Positions 21,780 through 30,175 of a stretch of DNA of 30,183 bases are shown in pieces (position 1 is the stretch's first letter; every line of letters begins with the position of its first letter). Source of the stretch: Ruminococcus sp. (GTDB lineage Bacteria; Bacillota; Clostridia; Lachnospirales; Lachnospiraceae). Made by a program: the position numbers and the translations under genes. The notes below the pieces were generated by a model that was not told where the DNA came from, ran no database searches, and worked only from the letters and a program-made list of their open reading frames with translations. The stretch is from assembly GCA_020024635.1 (NCBI GenBank), contig JAHHTL010000028.1, positions 1 to 30,183 on the forward strand, read 5' to 3'.

Positions 21780-22427
21780 ATGAGTAAGCAAAGCCGAGTG
21801 AAGGAGAAAATCTTGCCTTCTGGGAAAAAGGGGAAAAAAGGAAAAATTCGGTTTGATAAAAAAGCATTTCGAAAGAAAAGAAAAAAAATACTAAAAAAAA
21901 TTAGAGAGAGCTTATGTTGGAGTTTAGAAATTTTGCTGGTATGCATTGTGGCTTTTTTACTTGTAATTGGATTTGGACAAAGGGTAAGTAATGCAGGAGA
22001 TTCCATGAAACCGATATTAAAAAATGGAGATGTTGTTCTTGTAAATCGAGCAAACTATCTGATACTTCCGCCAAAGCGGGGAGATATTATTGCGTTTAAA
22101 CCGGGGGGAAATTCCAGTAGCCACTATTCTATTAAGCGGGTTGTTGCGCTTCCAGGAGAAACAATCCAGATTAAACAAGGAGAAATTTACATTAACGGAA
22201 GGAAAATCAAGGAACAGATCTATGTGAAAGATCTGCAAAGTGCAGGAGTTGCAGCGGAACCGTTAAAATTAGGAAAAGAAGAATATTTTGTGTTGGGAGA
22301 TAATTCTACCAGCAGTGATGATAGCCGAAAGGCCGATATAGGAAATGTTGAAAAAAAAGATATTTATGGTAAAGTTTGGTTTATTGCAGGTCCAATGGAA
22401 CGGATTGGATTTATGAAGAAGCCATAA
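21780..22427 (+). CDS. lepB: Signal peptidase I (first copy, long basic N-terminus)
   Basis: This 215-residue S26 peptidase cleaves signal peptides outside the membrane. Catalytic S75 lies in AGDSMKPIL and the general base K119 in SIKRVVALPGE; LGDNSTSSDDSR is the conserved late box. One membrane segment covers about residues 47-66. The N-terminal 42 residues before it are exceptionally rich in Lys and Arg (about half), a cytosolic tail absent from the second copy at 23337. The ATG follows GAGAGGT. It is followed 16 bp later by rbgA. Confidence 0.95.
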   Translation: MSKQSRVKEKILPSGKKGKKGKIRFDKKAFRKKRKKILKKIRESLCWSLEILLVCIVAFLLVIGFGQRVSNAGDSMKPILKNGDVVLVNRANYLILPPKRGDIIAFKPGGNSSSHYSIKRVVALPGETIQIKQGEIYINGRKIKEQIYVKDLQSAGVAAEPLKLGKEEYFVLGDNSTSSDDSRKADIGNVEKKDIYGKVWFIAGPMERIGFMKKP

Positions 22428-22443
22428 GATAGAGAGGTATAAT

Positions 22444-23307
22444 ATGAATTTTCAGTGGTATCCAGGTCATATGACAAAAGCAAAGCGTATGATGCAGGAG
22501 AATATTAAATTAATTGATCTTGTAATCGAACTGGTAGATGCAAGAATTCCTATGAGTAGCAGAAACCCAGAAATTGATGAATTAGGAAAAAACAAAGCAA
22601 GACTGATTCTTTTAAACAAATCAGATTTGGCAGAAGAAAAACAAACAGAAGCCTGGGCGGAGTATTTTAAGGAGAGAGGATATTCTGTTCTAAAAATAAA
22701 TTCTAGAAAAGGTGGAGGGATAAAATCCATCTATGGTGTCATTCAAGAAGCCTGCAAAGAAAAAATTGAGCGAGATCGGAAACGAGGCATTTTAAACCGT
22801 CCGGTTCGTGCTATGGTGGTTGGAATACCAAACGTTGGGAAGTCAACTTTTATTAACGCGCTTGCCGGAAAGGCATGTACAAAAACAGGAAATAAGCCAG
22901 GAGTTACAAAGGGAAAACAGTGGATCCGCTTGAACAAAAATGTAGAGCTTTTAGACACACCGGGAATTTTATGGCCTAAATTTGAGGATCAGACAGTCGG
23001 GCTTCGACTGGCTCTAATAGGATCAATTAAAGATGAAATATTAAATGTAGAAGAATTGGCAATGGAATTAATAGGATTTTTAGTACAAAAATATTCAGGA
23101 ACATTAAATTCCAAGTACGCAATAGAAGAACTAGAAGACAAGTACGAATGTTTAAAACAAATCGCACAAAGCAGACACTGCCTGCTAAGAGGAAATGAGC
23201 TGGATACAGAAAAAGCTGCCAGACTTTTATTGGATGATTTCCGAAATGGACGAATTGGAAAAATCACTCTTGAAACTCCAAATGATTACGAATCACAATC
23301 CAAGTAA
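22444..23307 (+). CDS. rbgA: Ribosome biogenesis GTPase YlqF/RbgA
   Basis: RbgA promotes a late step of 50S assembly. It is a circularly permuted GTPase: NKSD (G4) comes at about residues 58-61, before the P-loop GIPNVGKSTFIN (about 124-135), G2 and LDTPGILWP (G3). The start FQWYPGHMTKAKRMM is a family hallmark. The 287-residue length is normal, including the C-terminal RNA-binding helix region. It lies between the two signal peptidase genes, a common Firmicutes order next to rnhB. Confidence 0.98.
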   Translation: MNFQWYPGHMTKAKRMMQENIKLIDLVIELVDARIPMSSRNPEIDELGKNKARLILLNKSDLAEEKQTEAWAEYFKERGYSVLKINSRKGGGIKSIYGVIQEACKEKIERDRKRGILNRPVRAMVVGIPNVGKSTFINALAGKACTKTGNKPGVTKGKQWIRLNKNVELLDTPGILWPKFEDQTVGLRLALIGSIKDEILNVEELAMELIGFLVQKYSGTLNSKYAIEELEDKYECLKQIAQSRHCLLRGNELDTEKAARLLLDDFRNGRIGKITLETPNDYESQSK

Positions 23308-23336
23308 GCATAGAAATAGTTGAAAGAAGGGAAAAG

Positions 23337-23882
23337 ATGGAGAAGAAAAGCAAAGTACGTGAGGCCTTTAGTTGGATTTTATACATTATATTTATTTTCG
23401 CATTGACCTGGTTTATTACTACATTTGTCGGGCAACGAACACGGGTTGAGGGGAAATCCATGGAAAATACGCTGTTTGATGGAGATAATCTTATTGTAGA
23501 TAAAATTTCTTACCGATTTAAAGATCCGGAAAGATTTGATATTATTATTTTCCCCTACCGCTACGAAAAAAATGTTTATTACATTAAAAGAATTATAGGT
23601 ATGCCAGGGGAAACGATACAAATTAAAGATGGATTTGTTTATGTAAATGGAGAAAAGCTAGAAGAGAATTTTGGAAAAGAAAGAATGGAGGAATCAGGGA
23701 TTGCGGCAGACCCAATCGTGCTAGGTTCGGATGAATATTTTGTTTTGGGAGATAATAGAAATCATAGTAAGGATAGTCGTAGTGAACAGGTAGGGGTACT
23801 TCACAAAAAAGAACTCGCAGGAAAAGCATGGATTCGAATATGGCCGTTTCACTCCTTTGGGGTAATCACACATGGGAAATAG
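23337..23882 (+). CDS. lepB: Signal peptidase I (second copy)
   Basis: This 181-residue S26 peptidase has a short N-terminus, one membrane segment (about residues 11-30), catalytic S41 in VEGKSMENTL, base K84 in YIKRIIGMPGE and LGDNRNHSKDSR. It is closer to the consensus than the first copy (DNRNxSxDSR intact). Having two genes flanking rbgA may allow different substrate sets or expression. Its stop overlaps the rnhB start by 11 bp. Confidence 0.96.
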   Translation: MEKKSKVREAFSWILYIIFIFALTWFITTFVGQRTRVEGKSMENTLFDGDNLIVDKISYRFKDPERFDIIIFPYRYEKNVYYIKRIIGMPGETIQIKDGFVYVNGEKLEENFGKERMEESGIAADPIVLGSDEYFVLGDNRNHSKDSRSEQVGVLHKKELAGKAWIRIWPFHSFGVITHGK

Positions 23883-24636
23883 TATACAGCAGATCAAATG
23901 GGAATTTGAGCAGGCCAAAAAGGAAGAATGGGCTGCTTTGTATGAAAAGTATGACGCAGATGAACGAGCCGGGGTAAAACAACTCATTGCTCGCTATCAA
24001 AAGCAGGAAGAAAAAGTAAAACAGGAACGCATACGTCTAGAACAAATGCAAATGTATGAAAAAGAATATCAGGAATATTCCTGTATTTGTGGAATTGATG
24101 AAGCGGGACGCGGCCCGCTTGCAGGACCTGTTGTGGCTGGGGCGGTGATTCTTCCTAAAAATTGTGAAATTTTGTATTTGAATGATTCAAAAAAATTAAG
24201 TGCAAAAAAAAGAGAAGAATTGTATGATGAAATTATGGAGAAAGCCATTTCTGTCGGTGTGGGAATGGCAAGTCCAGCTAGAATTGATGAAATTAATATT
24301 TTGCAGGCAACCTATGAAGCAATGCGAATTGCAATAGAGGATTTAAAAGAATCTCCAGATCTTTTGTTAAATGATGCGGTTCGTATTCCGGGGGTTACGA
24401 TTCGTCAAGTTCCCATTATAAAAGGGGATGCAAAGAGCGTATCTATCGCGGCTGCAAGTATTATTGCAAAAGTTACGAGAGATCGTCTAATGATGGAGTA
24501 TGATAAGATTATGCCAGAATATGGATTTGCAGGCAACAAAGGATATGGATCAGCGACCCACATTGAGGCTTTGAAAAAATATGGGCCAACTCCAATTCAC
24601 AGAAATACGTTCATCAAAAACTTTATAGACAAGTAA
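23872..24636 (+). CDS. rnhB: Ribonuclease HII
   Basis: RNase HII removes ribonucleotides and RNA primers from DNA. The 254-residue protein has the catalytic GIDEAGRGPLAGPVVAGAV (D76, E77) and a later acidic site in LLNDAV, with KGDAKSVSIAAASIIAKVTRDRLM. A helical N-terminal extension of about 70 residues is usual in Firmicutes RnhB. The ATG overlaps the end of lepB, and only GGGGT precedes it, so translational coupling is likely. Confidence 0.97.
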   Translation: MGNSIQQIKWEFEQAKKEEWAALYEKYDADERAGVKQLIARYQKQEEKVKQERIRLEQMQMYEKEYQEYSCICGIDEAGRGPLAGPVVAGAVILPKNCEILYLNDSKKLSAKKREELYDEIMEKAISVGVGMASPARIDEINILQATYEAMRIAIEDLKESPDLLLNDAVRIPGVTIRQVPIIKGDAKSVSIAAASIIAKVTRDRLMMEYDKIMPEYGFAGNKGYGSATHIEALKKYGPTPIHRNTFIKNFIDK

Positions 24637-24679
24637 AGTCCCAGAGGGGTTGGGAAATTGTACGCAGTTGGTCAAATAA

Positions 24680-25033
24680 TTGAGACAGAAAAATAAAAGA
24701 CAAACGGGAACAAAATACGAACAGATTGCCGCGCAATACCTAGAAAGTCAAGGGTATGTTGTGCTTCAATTAAATTATAGATGTCACGCCGGAGAAATTG
24801 ATATTATAGCAATGGAGCAAGGGTGGATTGTATTTTGCGAAGTGAAGTATCGCACGTGTTCCCACACTGCTTTAGAGGCGGTGGATGAAAGAAAACAAAT
24901 GCGGATTAGTAGAAGTGCATTCTGGTATTTGACAGAAAAACACTTAAATAATAAAAGGTGTCGCTTTGATGTGATTGGAATAGAAGGGAAACGAATCATT
25001 CACTTGAAAAATGCGTTTGACGCAAGAATTTGA
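24680..25033 (+). CDS. YraN/UPF0102 endonuclease-like protein
   Basis: This 117-residue protein has a restriction-endonuclease-like fold with GTKYEQIAAQYLESQGYVVLQLNYR, AGEIDIIA and FCEVKYR, where E, D and ExK form the putative nuclease centre. The family is widespread, linked by position to rnhB, and its substrate is unproven. The only possible start is TTG 24680, because TAA directly precedes it in frame and no other start codon comes before the conserved region. No good ribosome-binding site is visible, so expression may be low. Its stop overlaps candidate starts of pgeF. Confidence 0.9.
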   Translation: MRQKNKRQTGTKYEQIAAQYLESQGYVVLQLNYRCHAGEIDIIAMEQGWIVFCEVKYRTCSHTALEAVDERKQMRISRSAFWYLTEKHLNNKRCRFDVIGIEGKRIIHLKNAFDARI

Positions 25034-25050
25034 TGAAATGGAGGAACTAT

Positions 25051-25899
25051 ATGGGGCTTGGATTCCACTATAAAAATCAAGAACAAATTTTTACAGAAAT
25101 GGAAGGGGATACCCCTTATCTAGCTTACCCGATGTTGACAAACACAGGACTTGTCCATCACGGATTTTCTACACGCTTAGGTGGAGTAAGCAAGGATTGT
25201 TGGTCTTCTTTAAATCTAAGTTTTACACGAGGAGATGACAAAGAACATGTAAGAGAAAATTTTAATCGTATTGGAAATGCAATCGGTGTAAAACCAGAAA
25301 ATATGGTGTTTACGCATCAAACGCATACAACAAATGTACGGGTTGTAACCGAGAAAGAACGCGGAATGGGTATAGTGTGCCCTAGAGATTATTCAGACGT
25401 AGATGGATTAGTTACAAATGTTCCAGAACTTTGTCTTGTAACCTTTTTCGCAGATTGCGTACCTTTGTATTTTTTAGATCCAGTAAAAAAGGTAATTGGT
25501 TTATCTCATTCGGGATGGAGAGGAACGGTTGGAAAAATCGGAAACAATACGGTTCGTTGTATGCAAGAAAATTTTGGATGTAAACCAGAACATATATTGG
25601 CAGCGATAGGACCATCGATATGTCAGGAGTGTTATGAAGTGAGTGAAGAGGTAATAGAGCAATTTCGCACTCAATTTTCAGAAGAATATCAGAAAGATCT
25701 TTTTTACAGAAAGCCGAACGGACGGTATCAGCTAGATTTATGGAAAGCAAATGAACTAATTTTTCTTGAAGCGGGGATTAAAAAAGAACATATTGCGATT
25801 ACAAATATATGTACACATTGCAATCGTGATCTTATGTTTTCACATCGAGCAACCGGAGACAAAAGAGGAAATCTCTGTGCATTTCTGGCGCTTAAATAA
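25051..25899 (+). CDS. pgeF: Laccase-domain purine nucleosidase/peptidoglycan editing factor PgeF
   Basis: This YfiH/YlmD-family protein of 282 residues has its metal-binding residues in HQTHTTNV, FADCVPLYF and LSHSGWRGTVGKI, and the terminal CTHCNRDLMFSHRATGDKRGN. Members have been described as adenosine/inosine phosphorylases/deaminases and as enzymes removing mis-incorporated amino acids from peptidoglycan precursors; laccase activity is not well supported. ATG 25051, 6 bases after GGAGG, is chosen over TTG 25030 and ATG 25033, which lie upstream of that site. It ends the chromosomal cluster before the mscS gene. Confidence 0.94.
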   Translation: MGLGFHYKNQEQIFTEMEGDTPYLAYPMLTNTGLVHHGFSTRLGGVSKDCWSSLNLSFTRGDDKEHVRENFNRIGNAIGVKPENMVFTHQTHTTNVRVVTEKERGMGIVCPRDYSDVDGLVTNVPELCLVTFFADCVPLYFLDPVKKVIGLSHSGWRGTVGKIGNNTVRCMQENFGCKPEHILAAIGPSICQECYEVSEEVIEQFRTQFSEEYQKDLFYRKPNGRYQLDLWKANELIFLEAGIKKEHIAITNICTHCNRDLMFSHRATGDKRGNLCAFLALK

Positions 25900-25919
25900 C
25901 GAAAGGAACGTAACGAAGG

Positions 25920-26807
25920 ATGAATGGAACAGGAAACGCTCAGACAGCAGAGCAAGTAGCAGAAGAGGTAACAAAAGAAGCAGGAAGGCTTGCACAGTAT
26001 GTTCAGGATAATATACCGAGGTTGATTGACTTTGGATTTCGTGTTGTTTTGGTAATTGTTTTATTTATTGTAGGTAGAATTGTCATTCAGTGGATTCGTA
26101 AAATTGTACGTCATTCCATTGAACGAACCAATGCAGATAAAGGGGTGGCTCAATTCGTAGACTCCATGCTAAAATTTTTCTTGTATGCATTGTTGATTTT
26201 TGTCATTGCAACAAAATTAGGGGTAGAATCTTCTTCGGTAGCTGCATTGATTGCATCAGCAGGAGTTGCTGTAGGTCTGGCGTTACAAGGGAGTTTATCA
26301 AACTTTGCAGGAGGCATTTTGATATTGATTTTAAAGCCCTTTGTGGTAGGGGATTATATCATTGAAAATGGCGGAAAAACAGAAGGAACTGTAAAAGAAA
26401 TTCAGATTTTTTATACGAAGTTGTCTACCTTGGATAATAAAACCATCATTATTCCAAATGGAACACTTGTAAATAGTACGATTATTAATGTGACTGCAAA
26501 ACCAGAGAGACAGTTAGATTTAAAAGTTGGAATTTCTTATCAGTCGGATCTTCAAAAAGCAAAAGAAATATTGCAAAGACTTTTATCGGAACAAAATGGT
26601 ATCATACAAGAAGAAGATATCAAGGTGTTTGTAGATTCATTGGCAGATAGTTCTGTTGTGCTTGGGGCTCGTGCCTGGGTAAAAACAGAAGAATACTGGC
26701 CAGTTCGTTGGAAACTTTTAGAACAAATAAAACTTACGTTTGATCAAGAGGGAATCGATATTCCGTTCAATCAACTTACTGTGCATATGGAACATGGTGA
26801 TAAGTAA
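25920..26807 (+). CDS. Small-conductance mechanosensitive channel (MscS family)
   Basis: This 295-residue membrane protein has three N-terminal segments (about residues 35-60, 80-105 and 110-135). TM3 is Gly/Ala-rich (ALIASAGVAVGLALQGSLSNFAGGI), which lines the pore. A MscS beta domain follows, with PFVVGDYI and then TIIIPNGTLVNSTIINVT, and an alpha/beta cage. It releases solutes during osmotic downshock. The long polar N-terminus (about 30 residues) is mild for this family. It follows pgeF by 20 bp and ends at a strong terminator. Confidence 0.95.
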   Translation: MNGTGNAQTAEQVAEEVTKEAGRLAQYVQDNIPRLIDFGFRVVLVIVLFIVGRIVIQWIRKIVRHSIERTNADKGVAQFVDSMLKFFLYALLIFVIATKLGVESSSVAALIASAGVAVGLALQGSLSNFAGGILILILKPFVVGDYIIENGGKTEGTVKEIQIFYTKLSTLDNKTIIIPNGTLVNSTIINVTAKPERQLDLKVGISYQSDLQKAKEILQRLLSEQNGIIQEEDIKVFVDSLADSSVVLGARAWVKTEEYWPVRWKLLEQIKLTFDQEGIDIPFNQLTVHMEHGDK

Positions 26808-26808
26808 T

Positions 26809-26844
26809 AAAAGGGGAAGATGCCGTTCGACATCTTCCCCTTTT
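26809..26844. terminator. Bidirectional terminator after mscS and tRNA-Thr
   Basis: AAAAGGGGAAGATG and CATCTTCCCCTTTT form a perfect 14-bp stem with an 8-base loop. It serves the channel gene on the plus strand and can end the tRNA transcript on the minus strand. Confidence 0.93.
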
Positions 26845-26880
26845 CGACGAATAGAAAATCAACTATTTCGTCCATAGAAA

Positions 26881-26953
26881 AGCTGAAAATCGGATTCGAA
26901 CCGACGACCCCTTCATTACGAGTGAAGTGCTCTACCGACTGAGCTATTTCAGC
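26881..26953 (-). tRNA. tRNA-Thr (anticodon CGU)
   Basis: On the minus strand the 73-base sequence folds fully: acceptor GCTGAAA/TTTCAGC, D-arm GCTC/GAGC, anticodon stem CTTCA/TGAAG with loop CTCGTAA, and T-arm GTCGG-TTCGAAT-CCGAT. The anticodon CGT reads ACG threonine codons. U8 and A9 are present. CCA is not encoded. Confidence 0.97.
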
Positions 26954-26978
26954 TAGTTATTTAAAAATGACCTTTATC

Positions 26979-27007
26979 ATTATATAACTATTTAAAGAAG
27001 ATTTCAA
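26979..27007 (-). promoter_or_regulatory. tRNA-Thr promoter
   Basis: On the minus strand TTGAAA (27007-27002) and TATAAT (26984-26979) lie exactly 17 bp apart, about 25 bases before the tRNA. Confidence 0.85.
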
Positions 27008-27037
27008 CCATTTTATACTTTTTATTTTAAAAAAAAT

Positions 27038-27046
27038 TGATATAAT
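27038..27046 (+). promoter_or_regulatory. Extended -10 promoter of the dehydrogenase gene
   Basis: TGATATAAT gives a perfect TATAAT with a TG one base upstream, the extended -10 pattern. The -35 position is only T-rich. Confidence 0.7.
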
Positions 27047-27092
27047 AGAAGTATCAAAATTATAAATTAGTTAATATTAGGAGAAAGTGTTT

Positions 27093-27980
27093 ATGGAAAA
27101 GATTGGATTTATCGGAGCTGGGATCATGGGCAAACCAATGATCAGAAATCTAATGAAAGCAGGATTTGATGTCAACGTCTATGCAAGAGATAAATCAAAA
27201 ATAAATGATTTACTTGTTTCGGGCGCGGTGTATCATTCGTCAATCAAATCTTGTGTGGAAGATTGTGATAAAGTTATTACAATGGTAGGATTTCCAAGAG
27301 ATGTAGAAGAAGTGTATTTTGAACCAGAAAATATTCTAGATAGCGTGAAAGCAGGAACATATTTAATCGATATGACAACAACAAGCCCTAGGATTTCTGA
27401 AAAAATTTATGAAGAAGGCTCGAAAAAAGGAGTGCATGTCTTAGATGCACCGGTGACAGGCGGAGATCAAGGAGCGATAAATGGTACATTGTCTATTATG
27501 GTTGGGGGAGAGAAAGAAGATTATGAGCATTGCCTTCCTGTATTTCAGGCAATGGGTACAACAATCAATTACCAGGGCAAAGCAGGAAGTGGACAGCATT
27601 GTAAAATGATGAATCAAATCATGATTGCAGGAACTCTTTCAGGAATTTGTGAAGCAATTTCTTATGCAAAAGCGAAAGGGTTGGATGTTCACAATGCCCT
27701 AAACTCTGTGTCTACAGGTGCGGCAGGAAGCAAACAGTTGGATCTTTTGGGAGAAAAAATTCTGGAAAAAGATTATACACCAGGATTTTTTATAAAACAT
27801 TTTGTGAAAGATATGAAAATAGCTTTGGTTGAGTCCAATATAAGTGAATTAAATTTAGAAATGCTTAGTATGGTACTTTCTCATTATGAAGAATTGGAGT
27901 CTGAAGGTTGTGGGGATCTTGGGACACAGGCGTTGATTAAGTATTATGAAGAAGAACAAGAATCGCAGATAGAAGAGTAA
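27093..27980 (+). CDS. Beta-hydroxyacid dehydrogenase (3-hydroxyisobutyrate dehydrogenase family)
   Basis: This NAD(P)-dependent enzyme of 295 residues has an N-terminal Rossmann motif GFIGAGIMGKPMIRNLM, substrate loop DAPVTGGDQGAINGTLSIMVGG and catalytic lysine in GSGQHCKMMNQIM. The family includes 3-hydroxyisobutyrate, tartronate-semialdehyde and succinic-semialdehyde reductases; which one cannot be told here. The start is ATG 27093, behind AGGAGA; GTG 27087 lies too near that site. The next gene begins two bases after its stop. Confidence 0.94.
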   Translation: MEKIGFIGAGIMGKPMIRNLMKAGFDVNVYARDKSKINDLLVSGAVYHSSIKSCVEDCDKVITMVGFPRDVEEVYFEPENILDSVKAGTYLIDMTTTSPRISEKIYEEGSKKGVHVLDAPVTGGDQGAINGTLSIMVGGEKEDYEHCLPVFQAMGTTINYQGKAGSGQHCKMMNQIMIAGTLSGICEAISYAKAKGLDVHNALNSVSTGAAGSKQLDLLGEKILEKDYTPGFFIKHFVKDMKIALVESNISELNLEMLSMVLSHYEELESEGCGDLGTQALIKYYEEEQESQIEE

Positions 27981-27981
27981 T

Positions 27982-28416
27982 TTGGATACAACATTAAAAA
28001 TTTTTATGACAGCGCTCCTGTTTTTGGTTACCTATCAGGATTGGAAGGAAAGAAAGATTAGCAATCGTTACATAATTTCTATTTTTCTTATAGGTGTACT
28101 AAGAGGAATCGTCCGGGAAGACTTAGGTTGGGCAGGACAGTTTTTTGGCTTTTTTGCGGTGAGTGTACCGATGATTGTTTTAAATTATATGTTTTCCAAT
28201 AGTTTTGGGAGTGGAGATATAAAGATGATGGGAGCGGCTGGAGTCTTTCTGGGAGTGAGTAAGATTTGGAGTGCTTTTTGTAGTAGTGTTTTTTTCGCGG
28301 GATTTTATCTCATTTTATATCAAATAGTGAAAGGGGATGAGGGCAAGAGGAGTATTGCCTTTGGACCATTTCTATCTCTTGGAATCTTCATGTGTATTTG
28401 GCTGCATAGAGTTTAG
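27982..28416 (+). CDS. Prepilin peptidase A24 family, short CpaA/TadV type
   Basis: This 144-residue membrane protein has about four or five segments and both catalytic aspartates of the A24 family: D20 in TYQDWKERKISN and D79 in FGSGDIKMMGA. It lacks the N-methylase domain of full PilD, as in Tad-type (CpaA/TadV) enzymes, which process Flp-like pilins or pseudopilins. No pilin or Tad genes are nearby. The only possible start is TTG 27982, because an in-frame stop lies at 27970-27972. It is translated right after the dehydrogenase, possibly by coupling. Confidence 0.9.
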   Translation: MDTTLKIFMTALLFLVTYQDWKERKISNRYIISIFLIGVLRGIVREDLGWAGQFFGFFAVSVPMIVLNYMFSNSFGSGDIKMMGAAGVFLGVSKIWSAFCSSVFFAGFYLILYQIVKGDEGKRSIAFGPFLSLGIFMCIWLHRV

Positions 28417-28478
28417 ATAGCATAGGAGTTACTTCAGGGATATGATGTATGAAATCAACAGACAAAGGATTCAGCTGG

Positions 28479-28507
28479 TTGACAGGAAAGAAGCTCTGTG
28501 ATAGTAT
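28479..28507 (+). promoter_or_regulatory. Promoter of the sodium symporter gene
   Basis: TTGACA (28479-28484) and TAGTAT (28502-28507) are 17 bp apart. The leader to the ATG at 28594 would be about 80 bases; I see no strong fold in it. Confidence 0.7.
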
Positions 28508-28593
28508 AGTTCTACAGTTCTTTAATGCTTTAAAGTGGAATATTCATAAGAAGATTGAAGAAAGATATATTTGTTACAGAAAGGGGCTACGGC

Positions 28594-29955
28594 ATGAAGA
28601 GAGAAAAGTTTGGTTCCAGACTTGGTTTCATCCTGATATCGGCAGGATGTGCGATTGGTCTAGGAAATGTATGGAGATTCCCGTATATCACAGGACAATA
28701 TGGAGGGGCAGCTTTTGTATTAATTTATTTATTCTTTCTTTTGATTTTAGGAATGCCGATTATGGTTATGGAGTTTGCCGTTGGACGTAGCAGTCAGGCA
28801 AGCGCGGCATTGTCATTTGATAAATTAGAACCAGAAGGAAGTAAATGGCATTGGTACAAGTATGGAGCCATAGCAGGAAATTATCTTTTGATGATGTTTT
28901 ATACAACTATTGGGGGATGGATGTTTCTTTACTTTATCAAAATGGCAACTGGAAAATTTACAGGATTAGATGCGAAGGCTATTGAAAATGAATTTTCTAA
29001 TTTGACACAACGTCCCATACTTATGACGGTTTGCATGGTTTTCGTGGTCATTTTGTGTTTTGCAATTTGTGCACAAGGTTTAGAAAAAGGCGTAGAGAAG
29101 ATTACAAAATTAATGATGCTAGTTCTTTTAGCGCTCATGGTGGTGTTGGCGGTTCGTTCAAGTACACTAGAAGGTGCTGGAGAAGGACTTCGGTTCTATC
29201 TATATCCAGATTTTGGGAAATTGAGAGAAAATGGCATGAAAGAGGCAGTCTTTGCAGCCATGGGACAAGCGTTTTTTACATTGAGTCTTGGGATTGGAGC
29301 ACTTGCTATTTTTGGTAGTTATATTGATAAAAAGCGAACGTTGACCGGAGAAGCTGTATATATTACAGTATTGGACACTGCGGTTGCTTTGATTGCCGGA
29401 TTGATCATATTCCCAGCATGTTTTGCATTCGGAGTAAATCCAGGAAGTGGTCCTATGCTTATTTTTATTACACTTCCCAATATTTTCAATGCTATGAGTG
29501 GAGGAAGAATTTGGGGGACATTGTTCTTTTTGTGTATGTTTTTTGCAGCAGCATCCACAATTATTGCTGTTTTCGAAAATATCATTTCTTTTGCAATGGA
29601 TTTAACAGGATGCAGTCGAAAGAAGGCGGTAGTTTATAATATGGTTGCAATTATTGTATTATCTATGCCGTGTATTTTGGGATTTAATCTGTTAAGTGGA
29701 ATAACACCGATGGGAGGGAATATTCTTGATTTTGAAGATTTCCTTGTAAGCAATAATTTACTCCCGTTGGGAAGTTTGGTATACCTTTTGTTCTGTACCA
29801 GTCGATATGGATGGGGGTGGAGCAATTTTACCAAAGAAGCCAATACAGGAGAAGGAATCAAATTTCCAAATTGGGTAAGAGCTTATGTATCTTATATTCT
29901 TCCAATTATTGTTTTGTTTATATTTATCCAAGGATATTGGGCGAAATTCCAGTAA
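28594..29955 (+). CDS. Sodium-dependent neurotransmitter-symporter-family (NSS) transporter
   Basis: This 453-residue LeuT-fold transporter has about eleven membrane segments. The TM1 region GFILISAGCAIGLGNVWRFPYI binds sodium and substrate, and ALGIGALAIFGSYI-type TM6-7 and PACFAFG are also visible. The family takes up amino acids or related amines with sodium. ATG 28594 with AAAGGGG eight bases upstream is preferred over TTG 28555. The substrate cannot be fixed. It has its own promoter and a terminator at 30021. Confidence 0.95.
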   Translation: MKREKFGSRLGFILISAGCAIGLGNVWRFPYITGQYGGAAFVLIYLFFLLILGMPIMVMEFAVGRSSQASAALSFDKLEPEGSKWHWYKYGAIAGNYLLMMFYTTIGGWMFLYFIKMATGKFTGLDAKAIENEFSNLTQRPILMTVCMVFVVILCFAICAQGLEKGVEKITKLMMLVLLALMVVLAVRSSTLEGAGEGLRFYLYPDFGKLRENGMKEAVFAAMGQAFFTLSLGIGALAIFGSYIDKKRTLTGEAVYITVLDTAVALIAGLIIFPACFAFGVNPGSGPMLIFITLPNIFNAMSGGRIWGTLFFLCMFFAAASTIIAVFENIISFAMDLTGCSRKKAVVYNMVAIIVLSMPCILGFNLLSGITPMGGNILDFEDFLVSNNLLPLGSLVYLLFCTSRYGWGWSNFTKEANTGEGIKFPNWVRAYVSYILPIIVLFIFIQGYWAKFQ

Positions 29956-30020
29956 GCAAATAAGTGGGAACAGAAATTCGATAATGACCATGGTATTGAA
30001 ATATAGGTAGATATGTAGAA

Positions 30021-30077
30021 TGAGTACAAAATTGGGGACGGCAGTTTTTGCAGGCTCCATTTTGTGACTCATTTTTT
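30021..30077. terminator. Terminator after the symporter gene
   Basis: TGAGT pairs with ACTCA and CAAAAT with ATTTTG, with further G-C pairs inside, closing an interrupted long hairpin followed by TTTTTT on the plus strand. It also separates the convergent small gene at 30080. Confidence 0.85.
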
Positions 30078-30079
30078 CT

Positions 30080-30175
30080 TTAGCGGTTTATTTTTTTCTC
30101 AATACGATAGATGATTGTATACAACCCCATTGCCATGATACAAAGAAGAACGATAGACATCAAAAGCCAATCCAT
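30080..30175 (-). CDS. 31-residue single-span membrane peptide, or end of an edge gene
   Basis: On the minus strand ATG 30175 opens a frame of MDWLLMSIVLLCIMAMGLYT, then IIYRIEKKINR and TAA at 30082-30080. It forms one hydrophobic helix with a basic end, inside-positive at the C-terminus. The frame is also open for the 8 remaining bases to the window edge, so it may instead be the tail of a larger protein. Small single-span proteins often act beside transporters, but this one is convergent with the symporter. I do not recognise it. Confidence 0.45.
   Translation of the reverse strand: MDWLLMSIVLLCIMAMGLYTIIYRIEKKINR

Noticed and set aside
28449..28790. Open frame overlapping the start of the symporter gene
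   Set aside because: It overlaps the promoter and the LeuT-type TM1 coding region in another frame, with no ribosome-binding site or family pattern.
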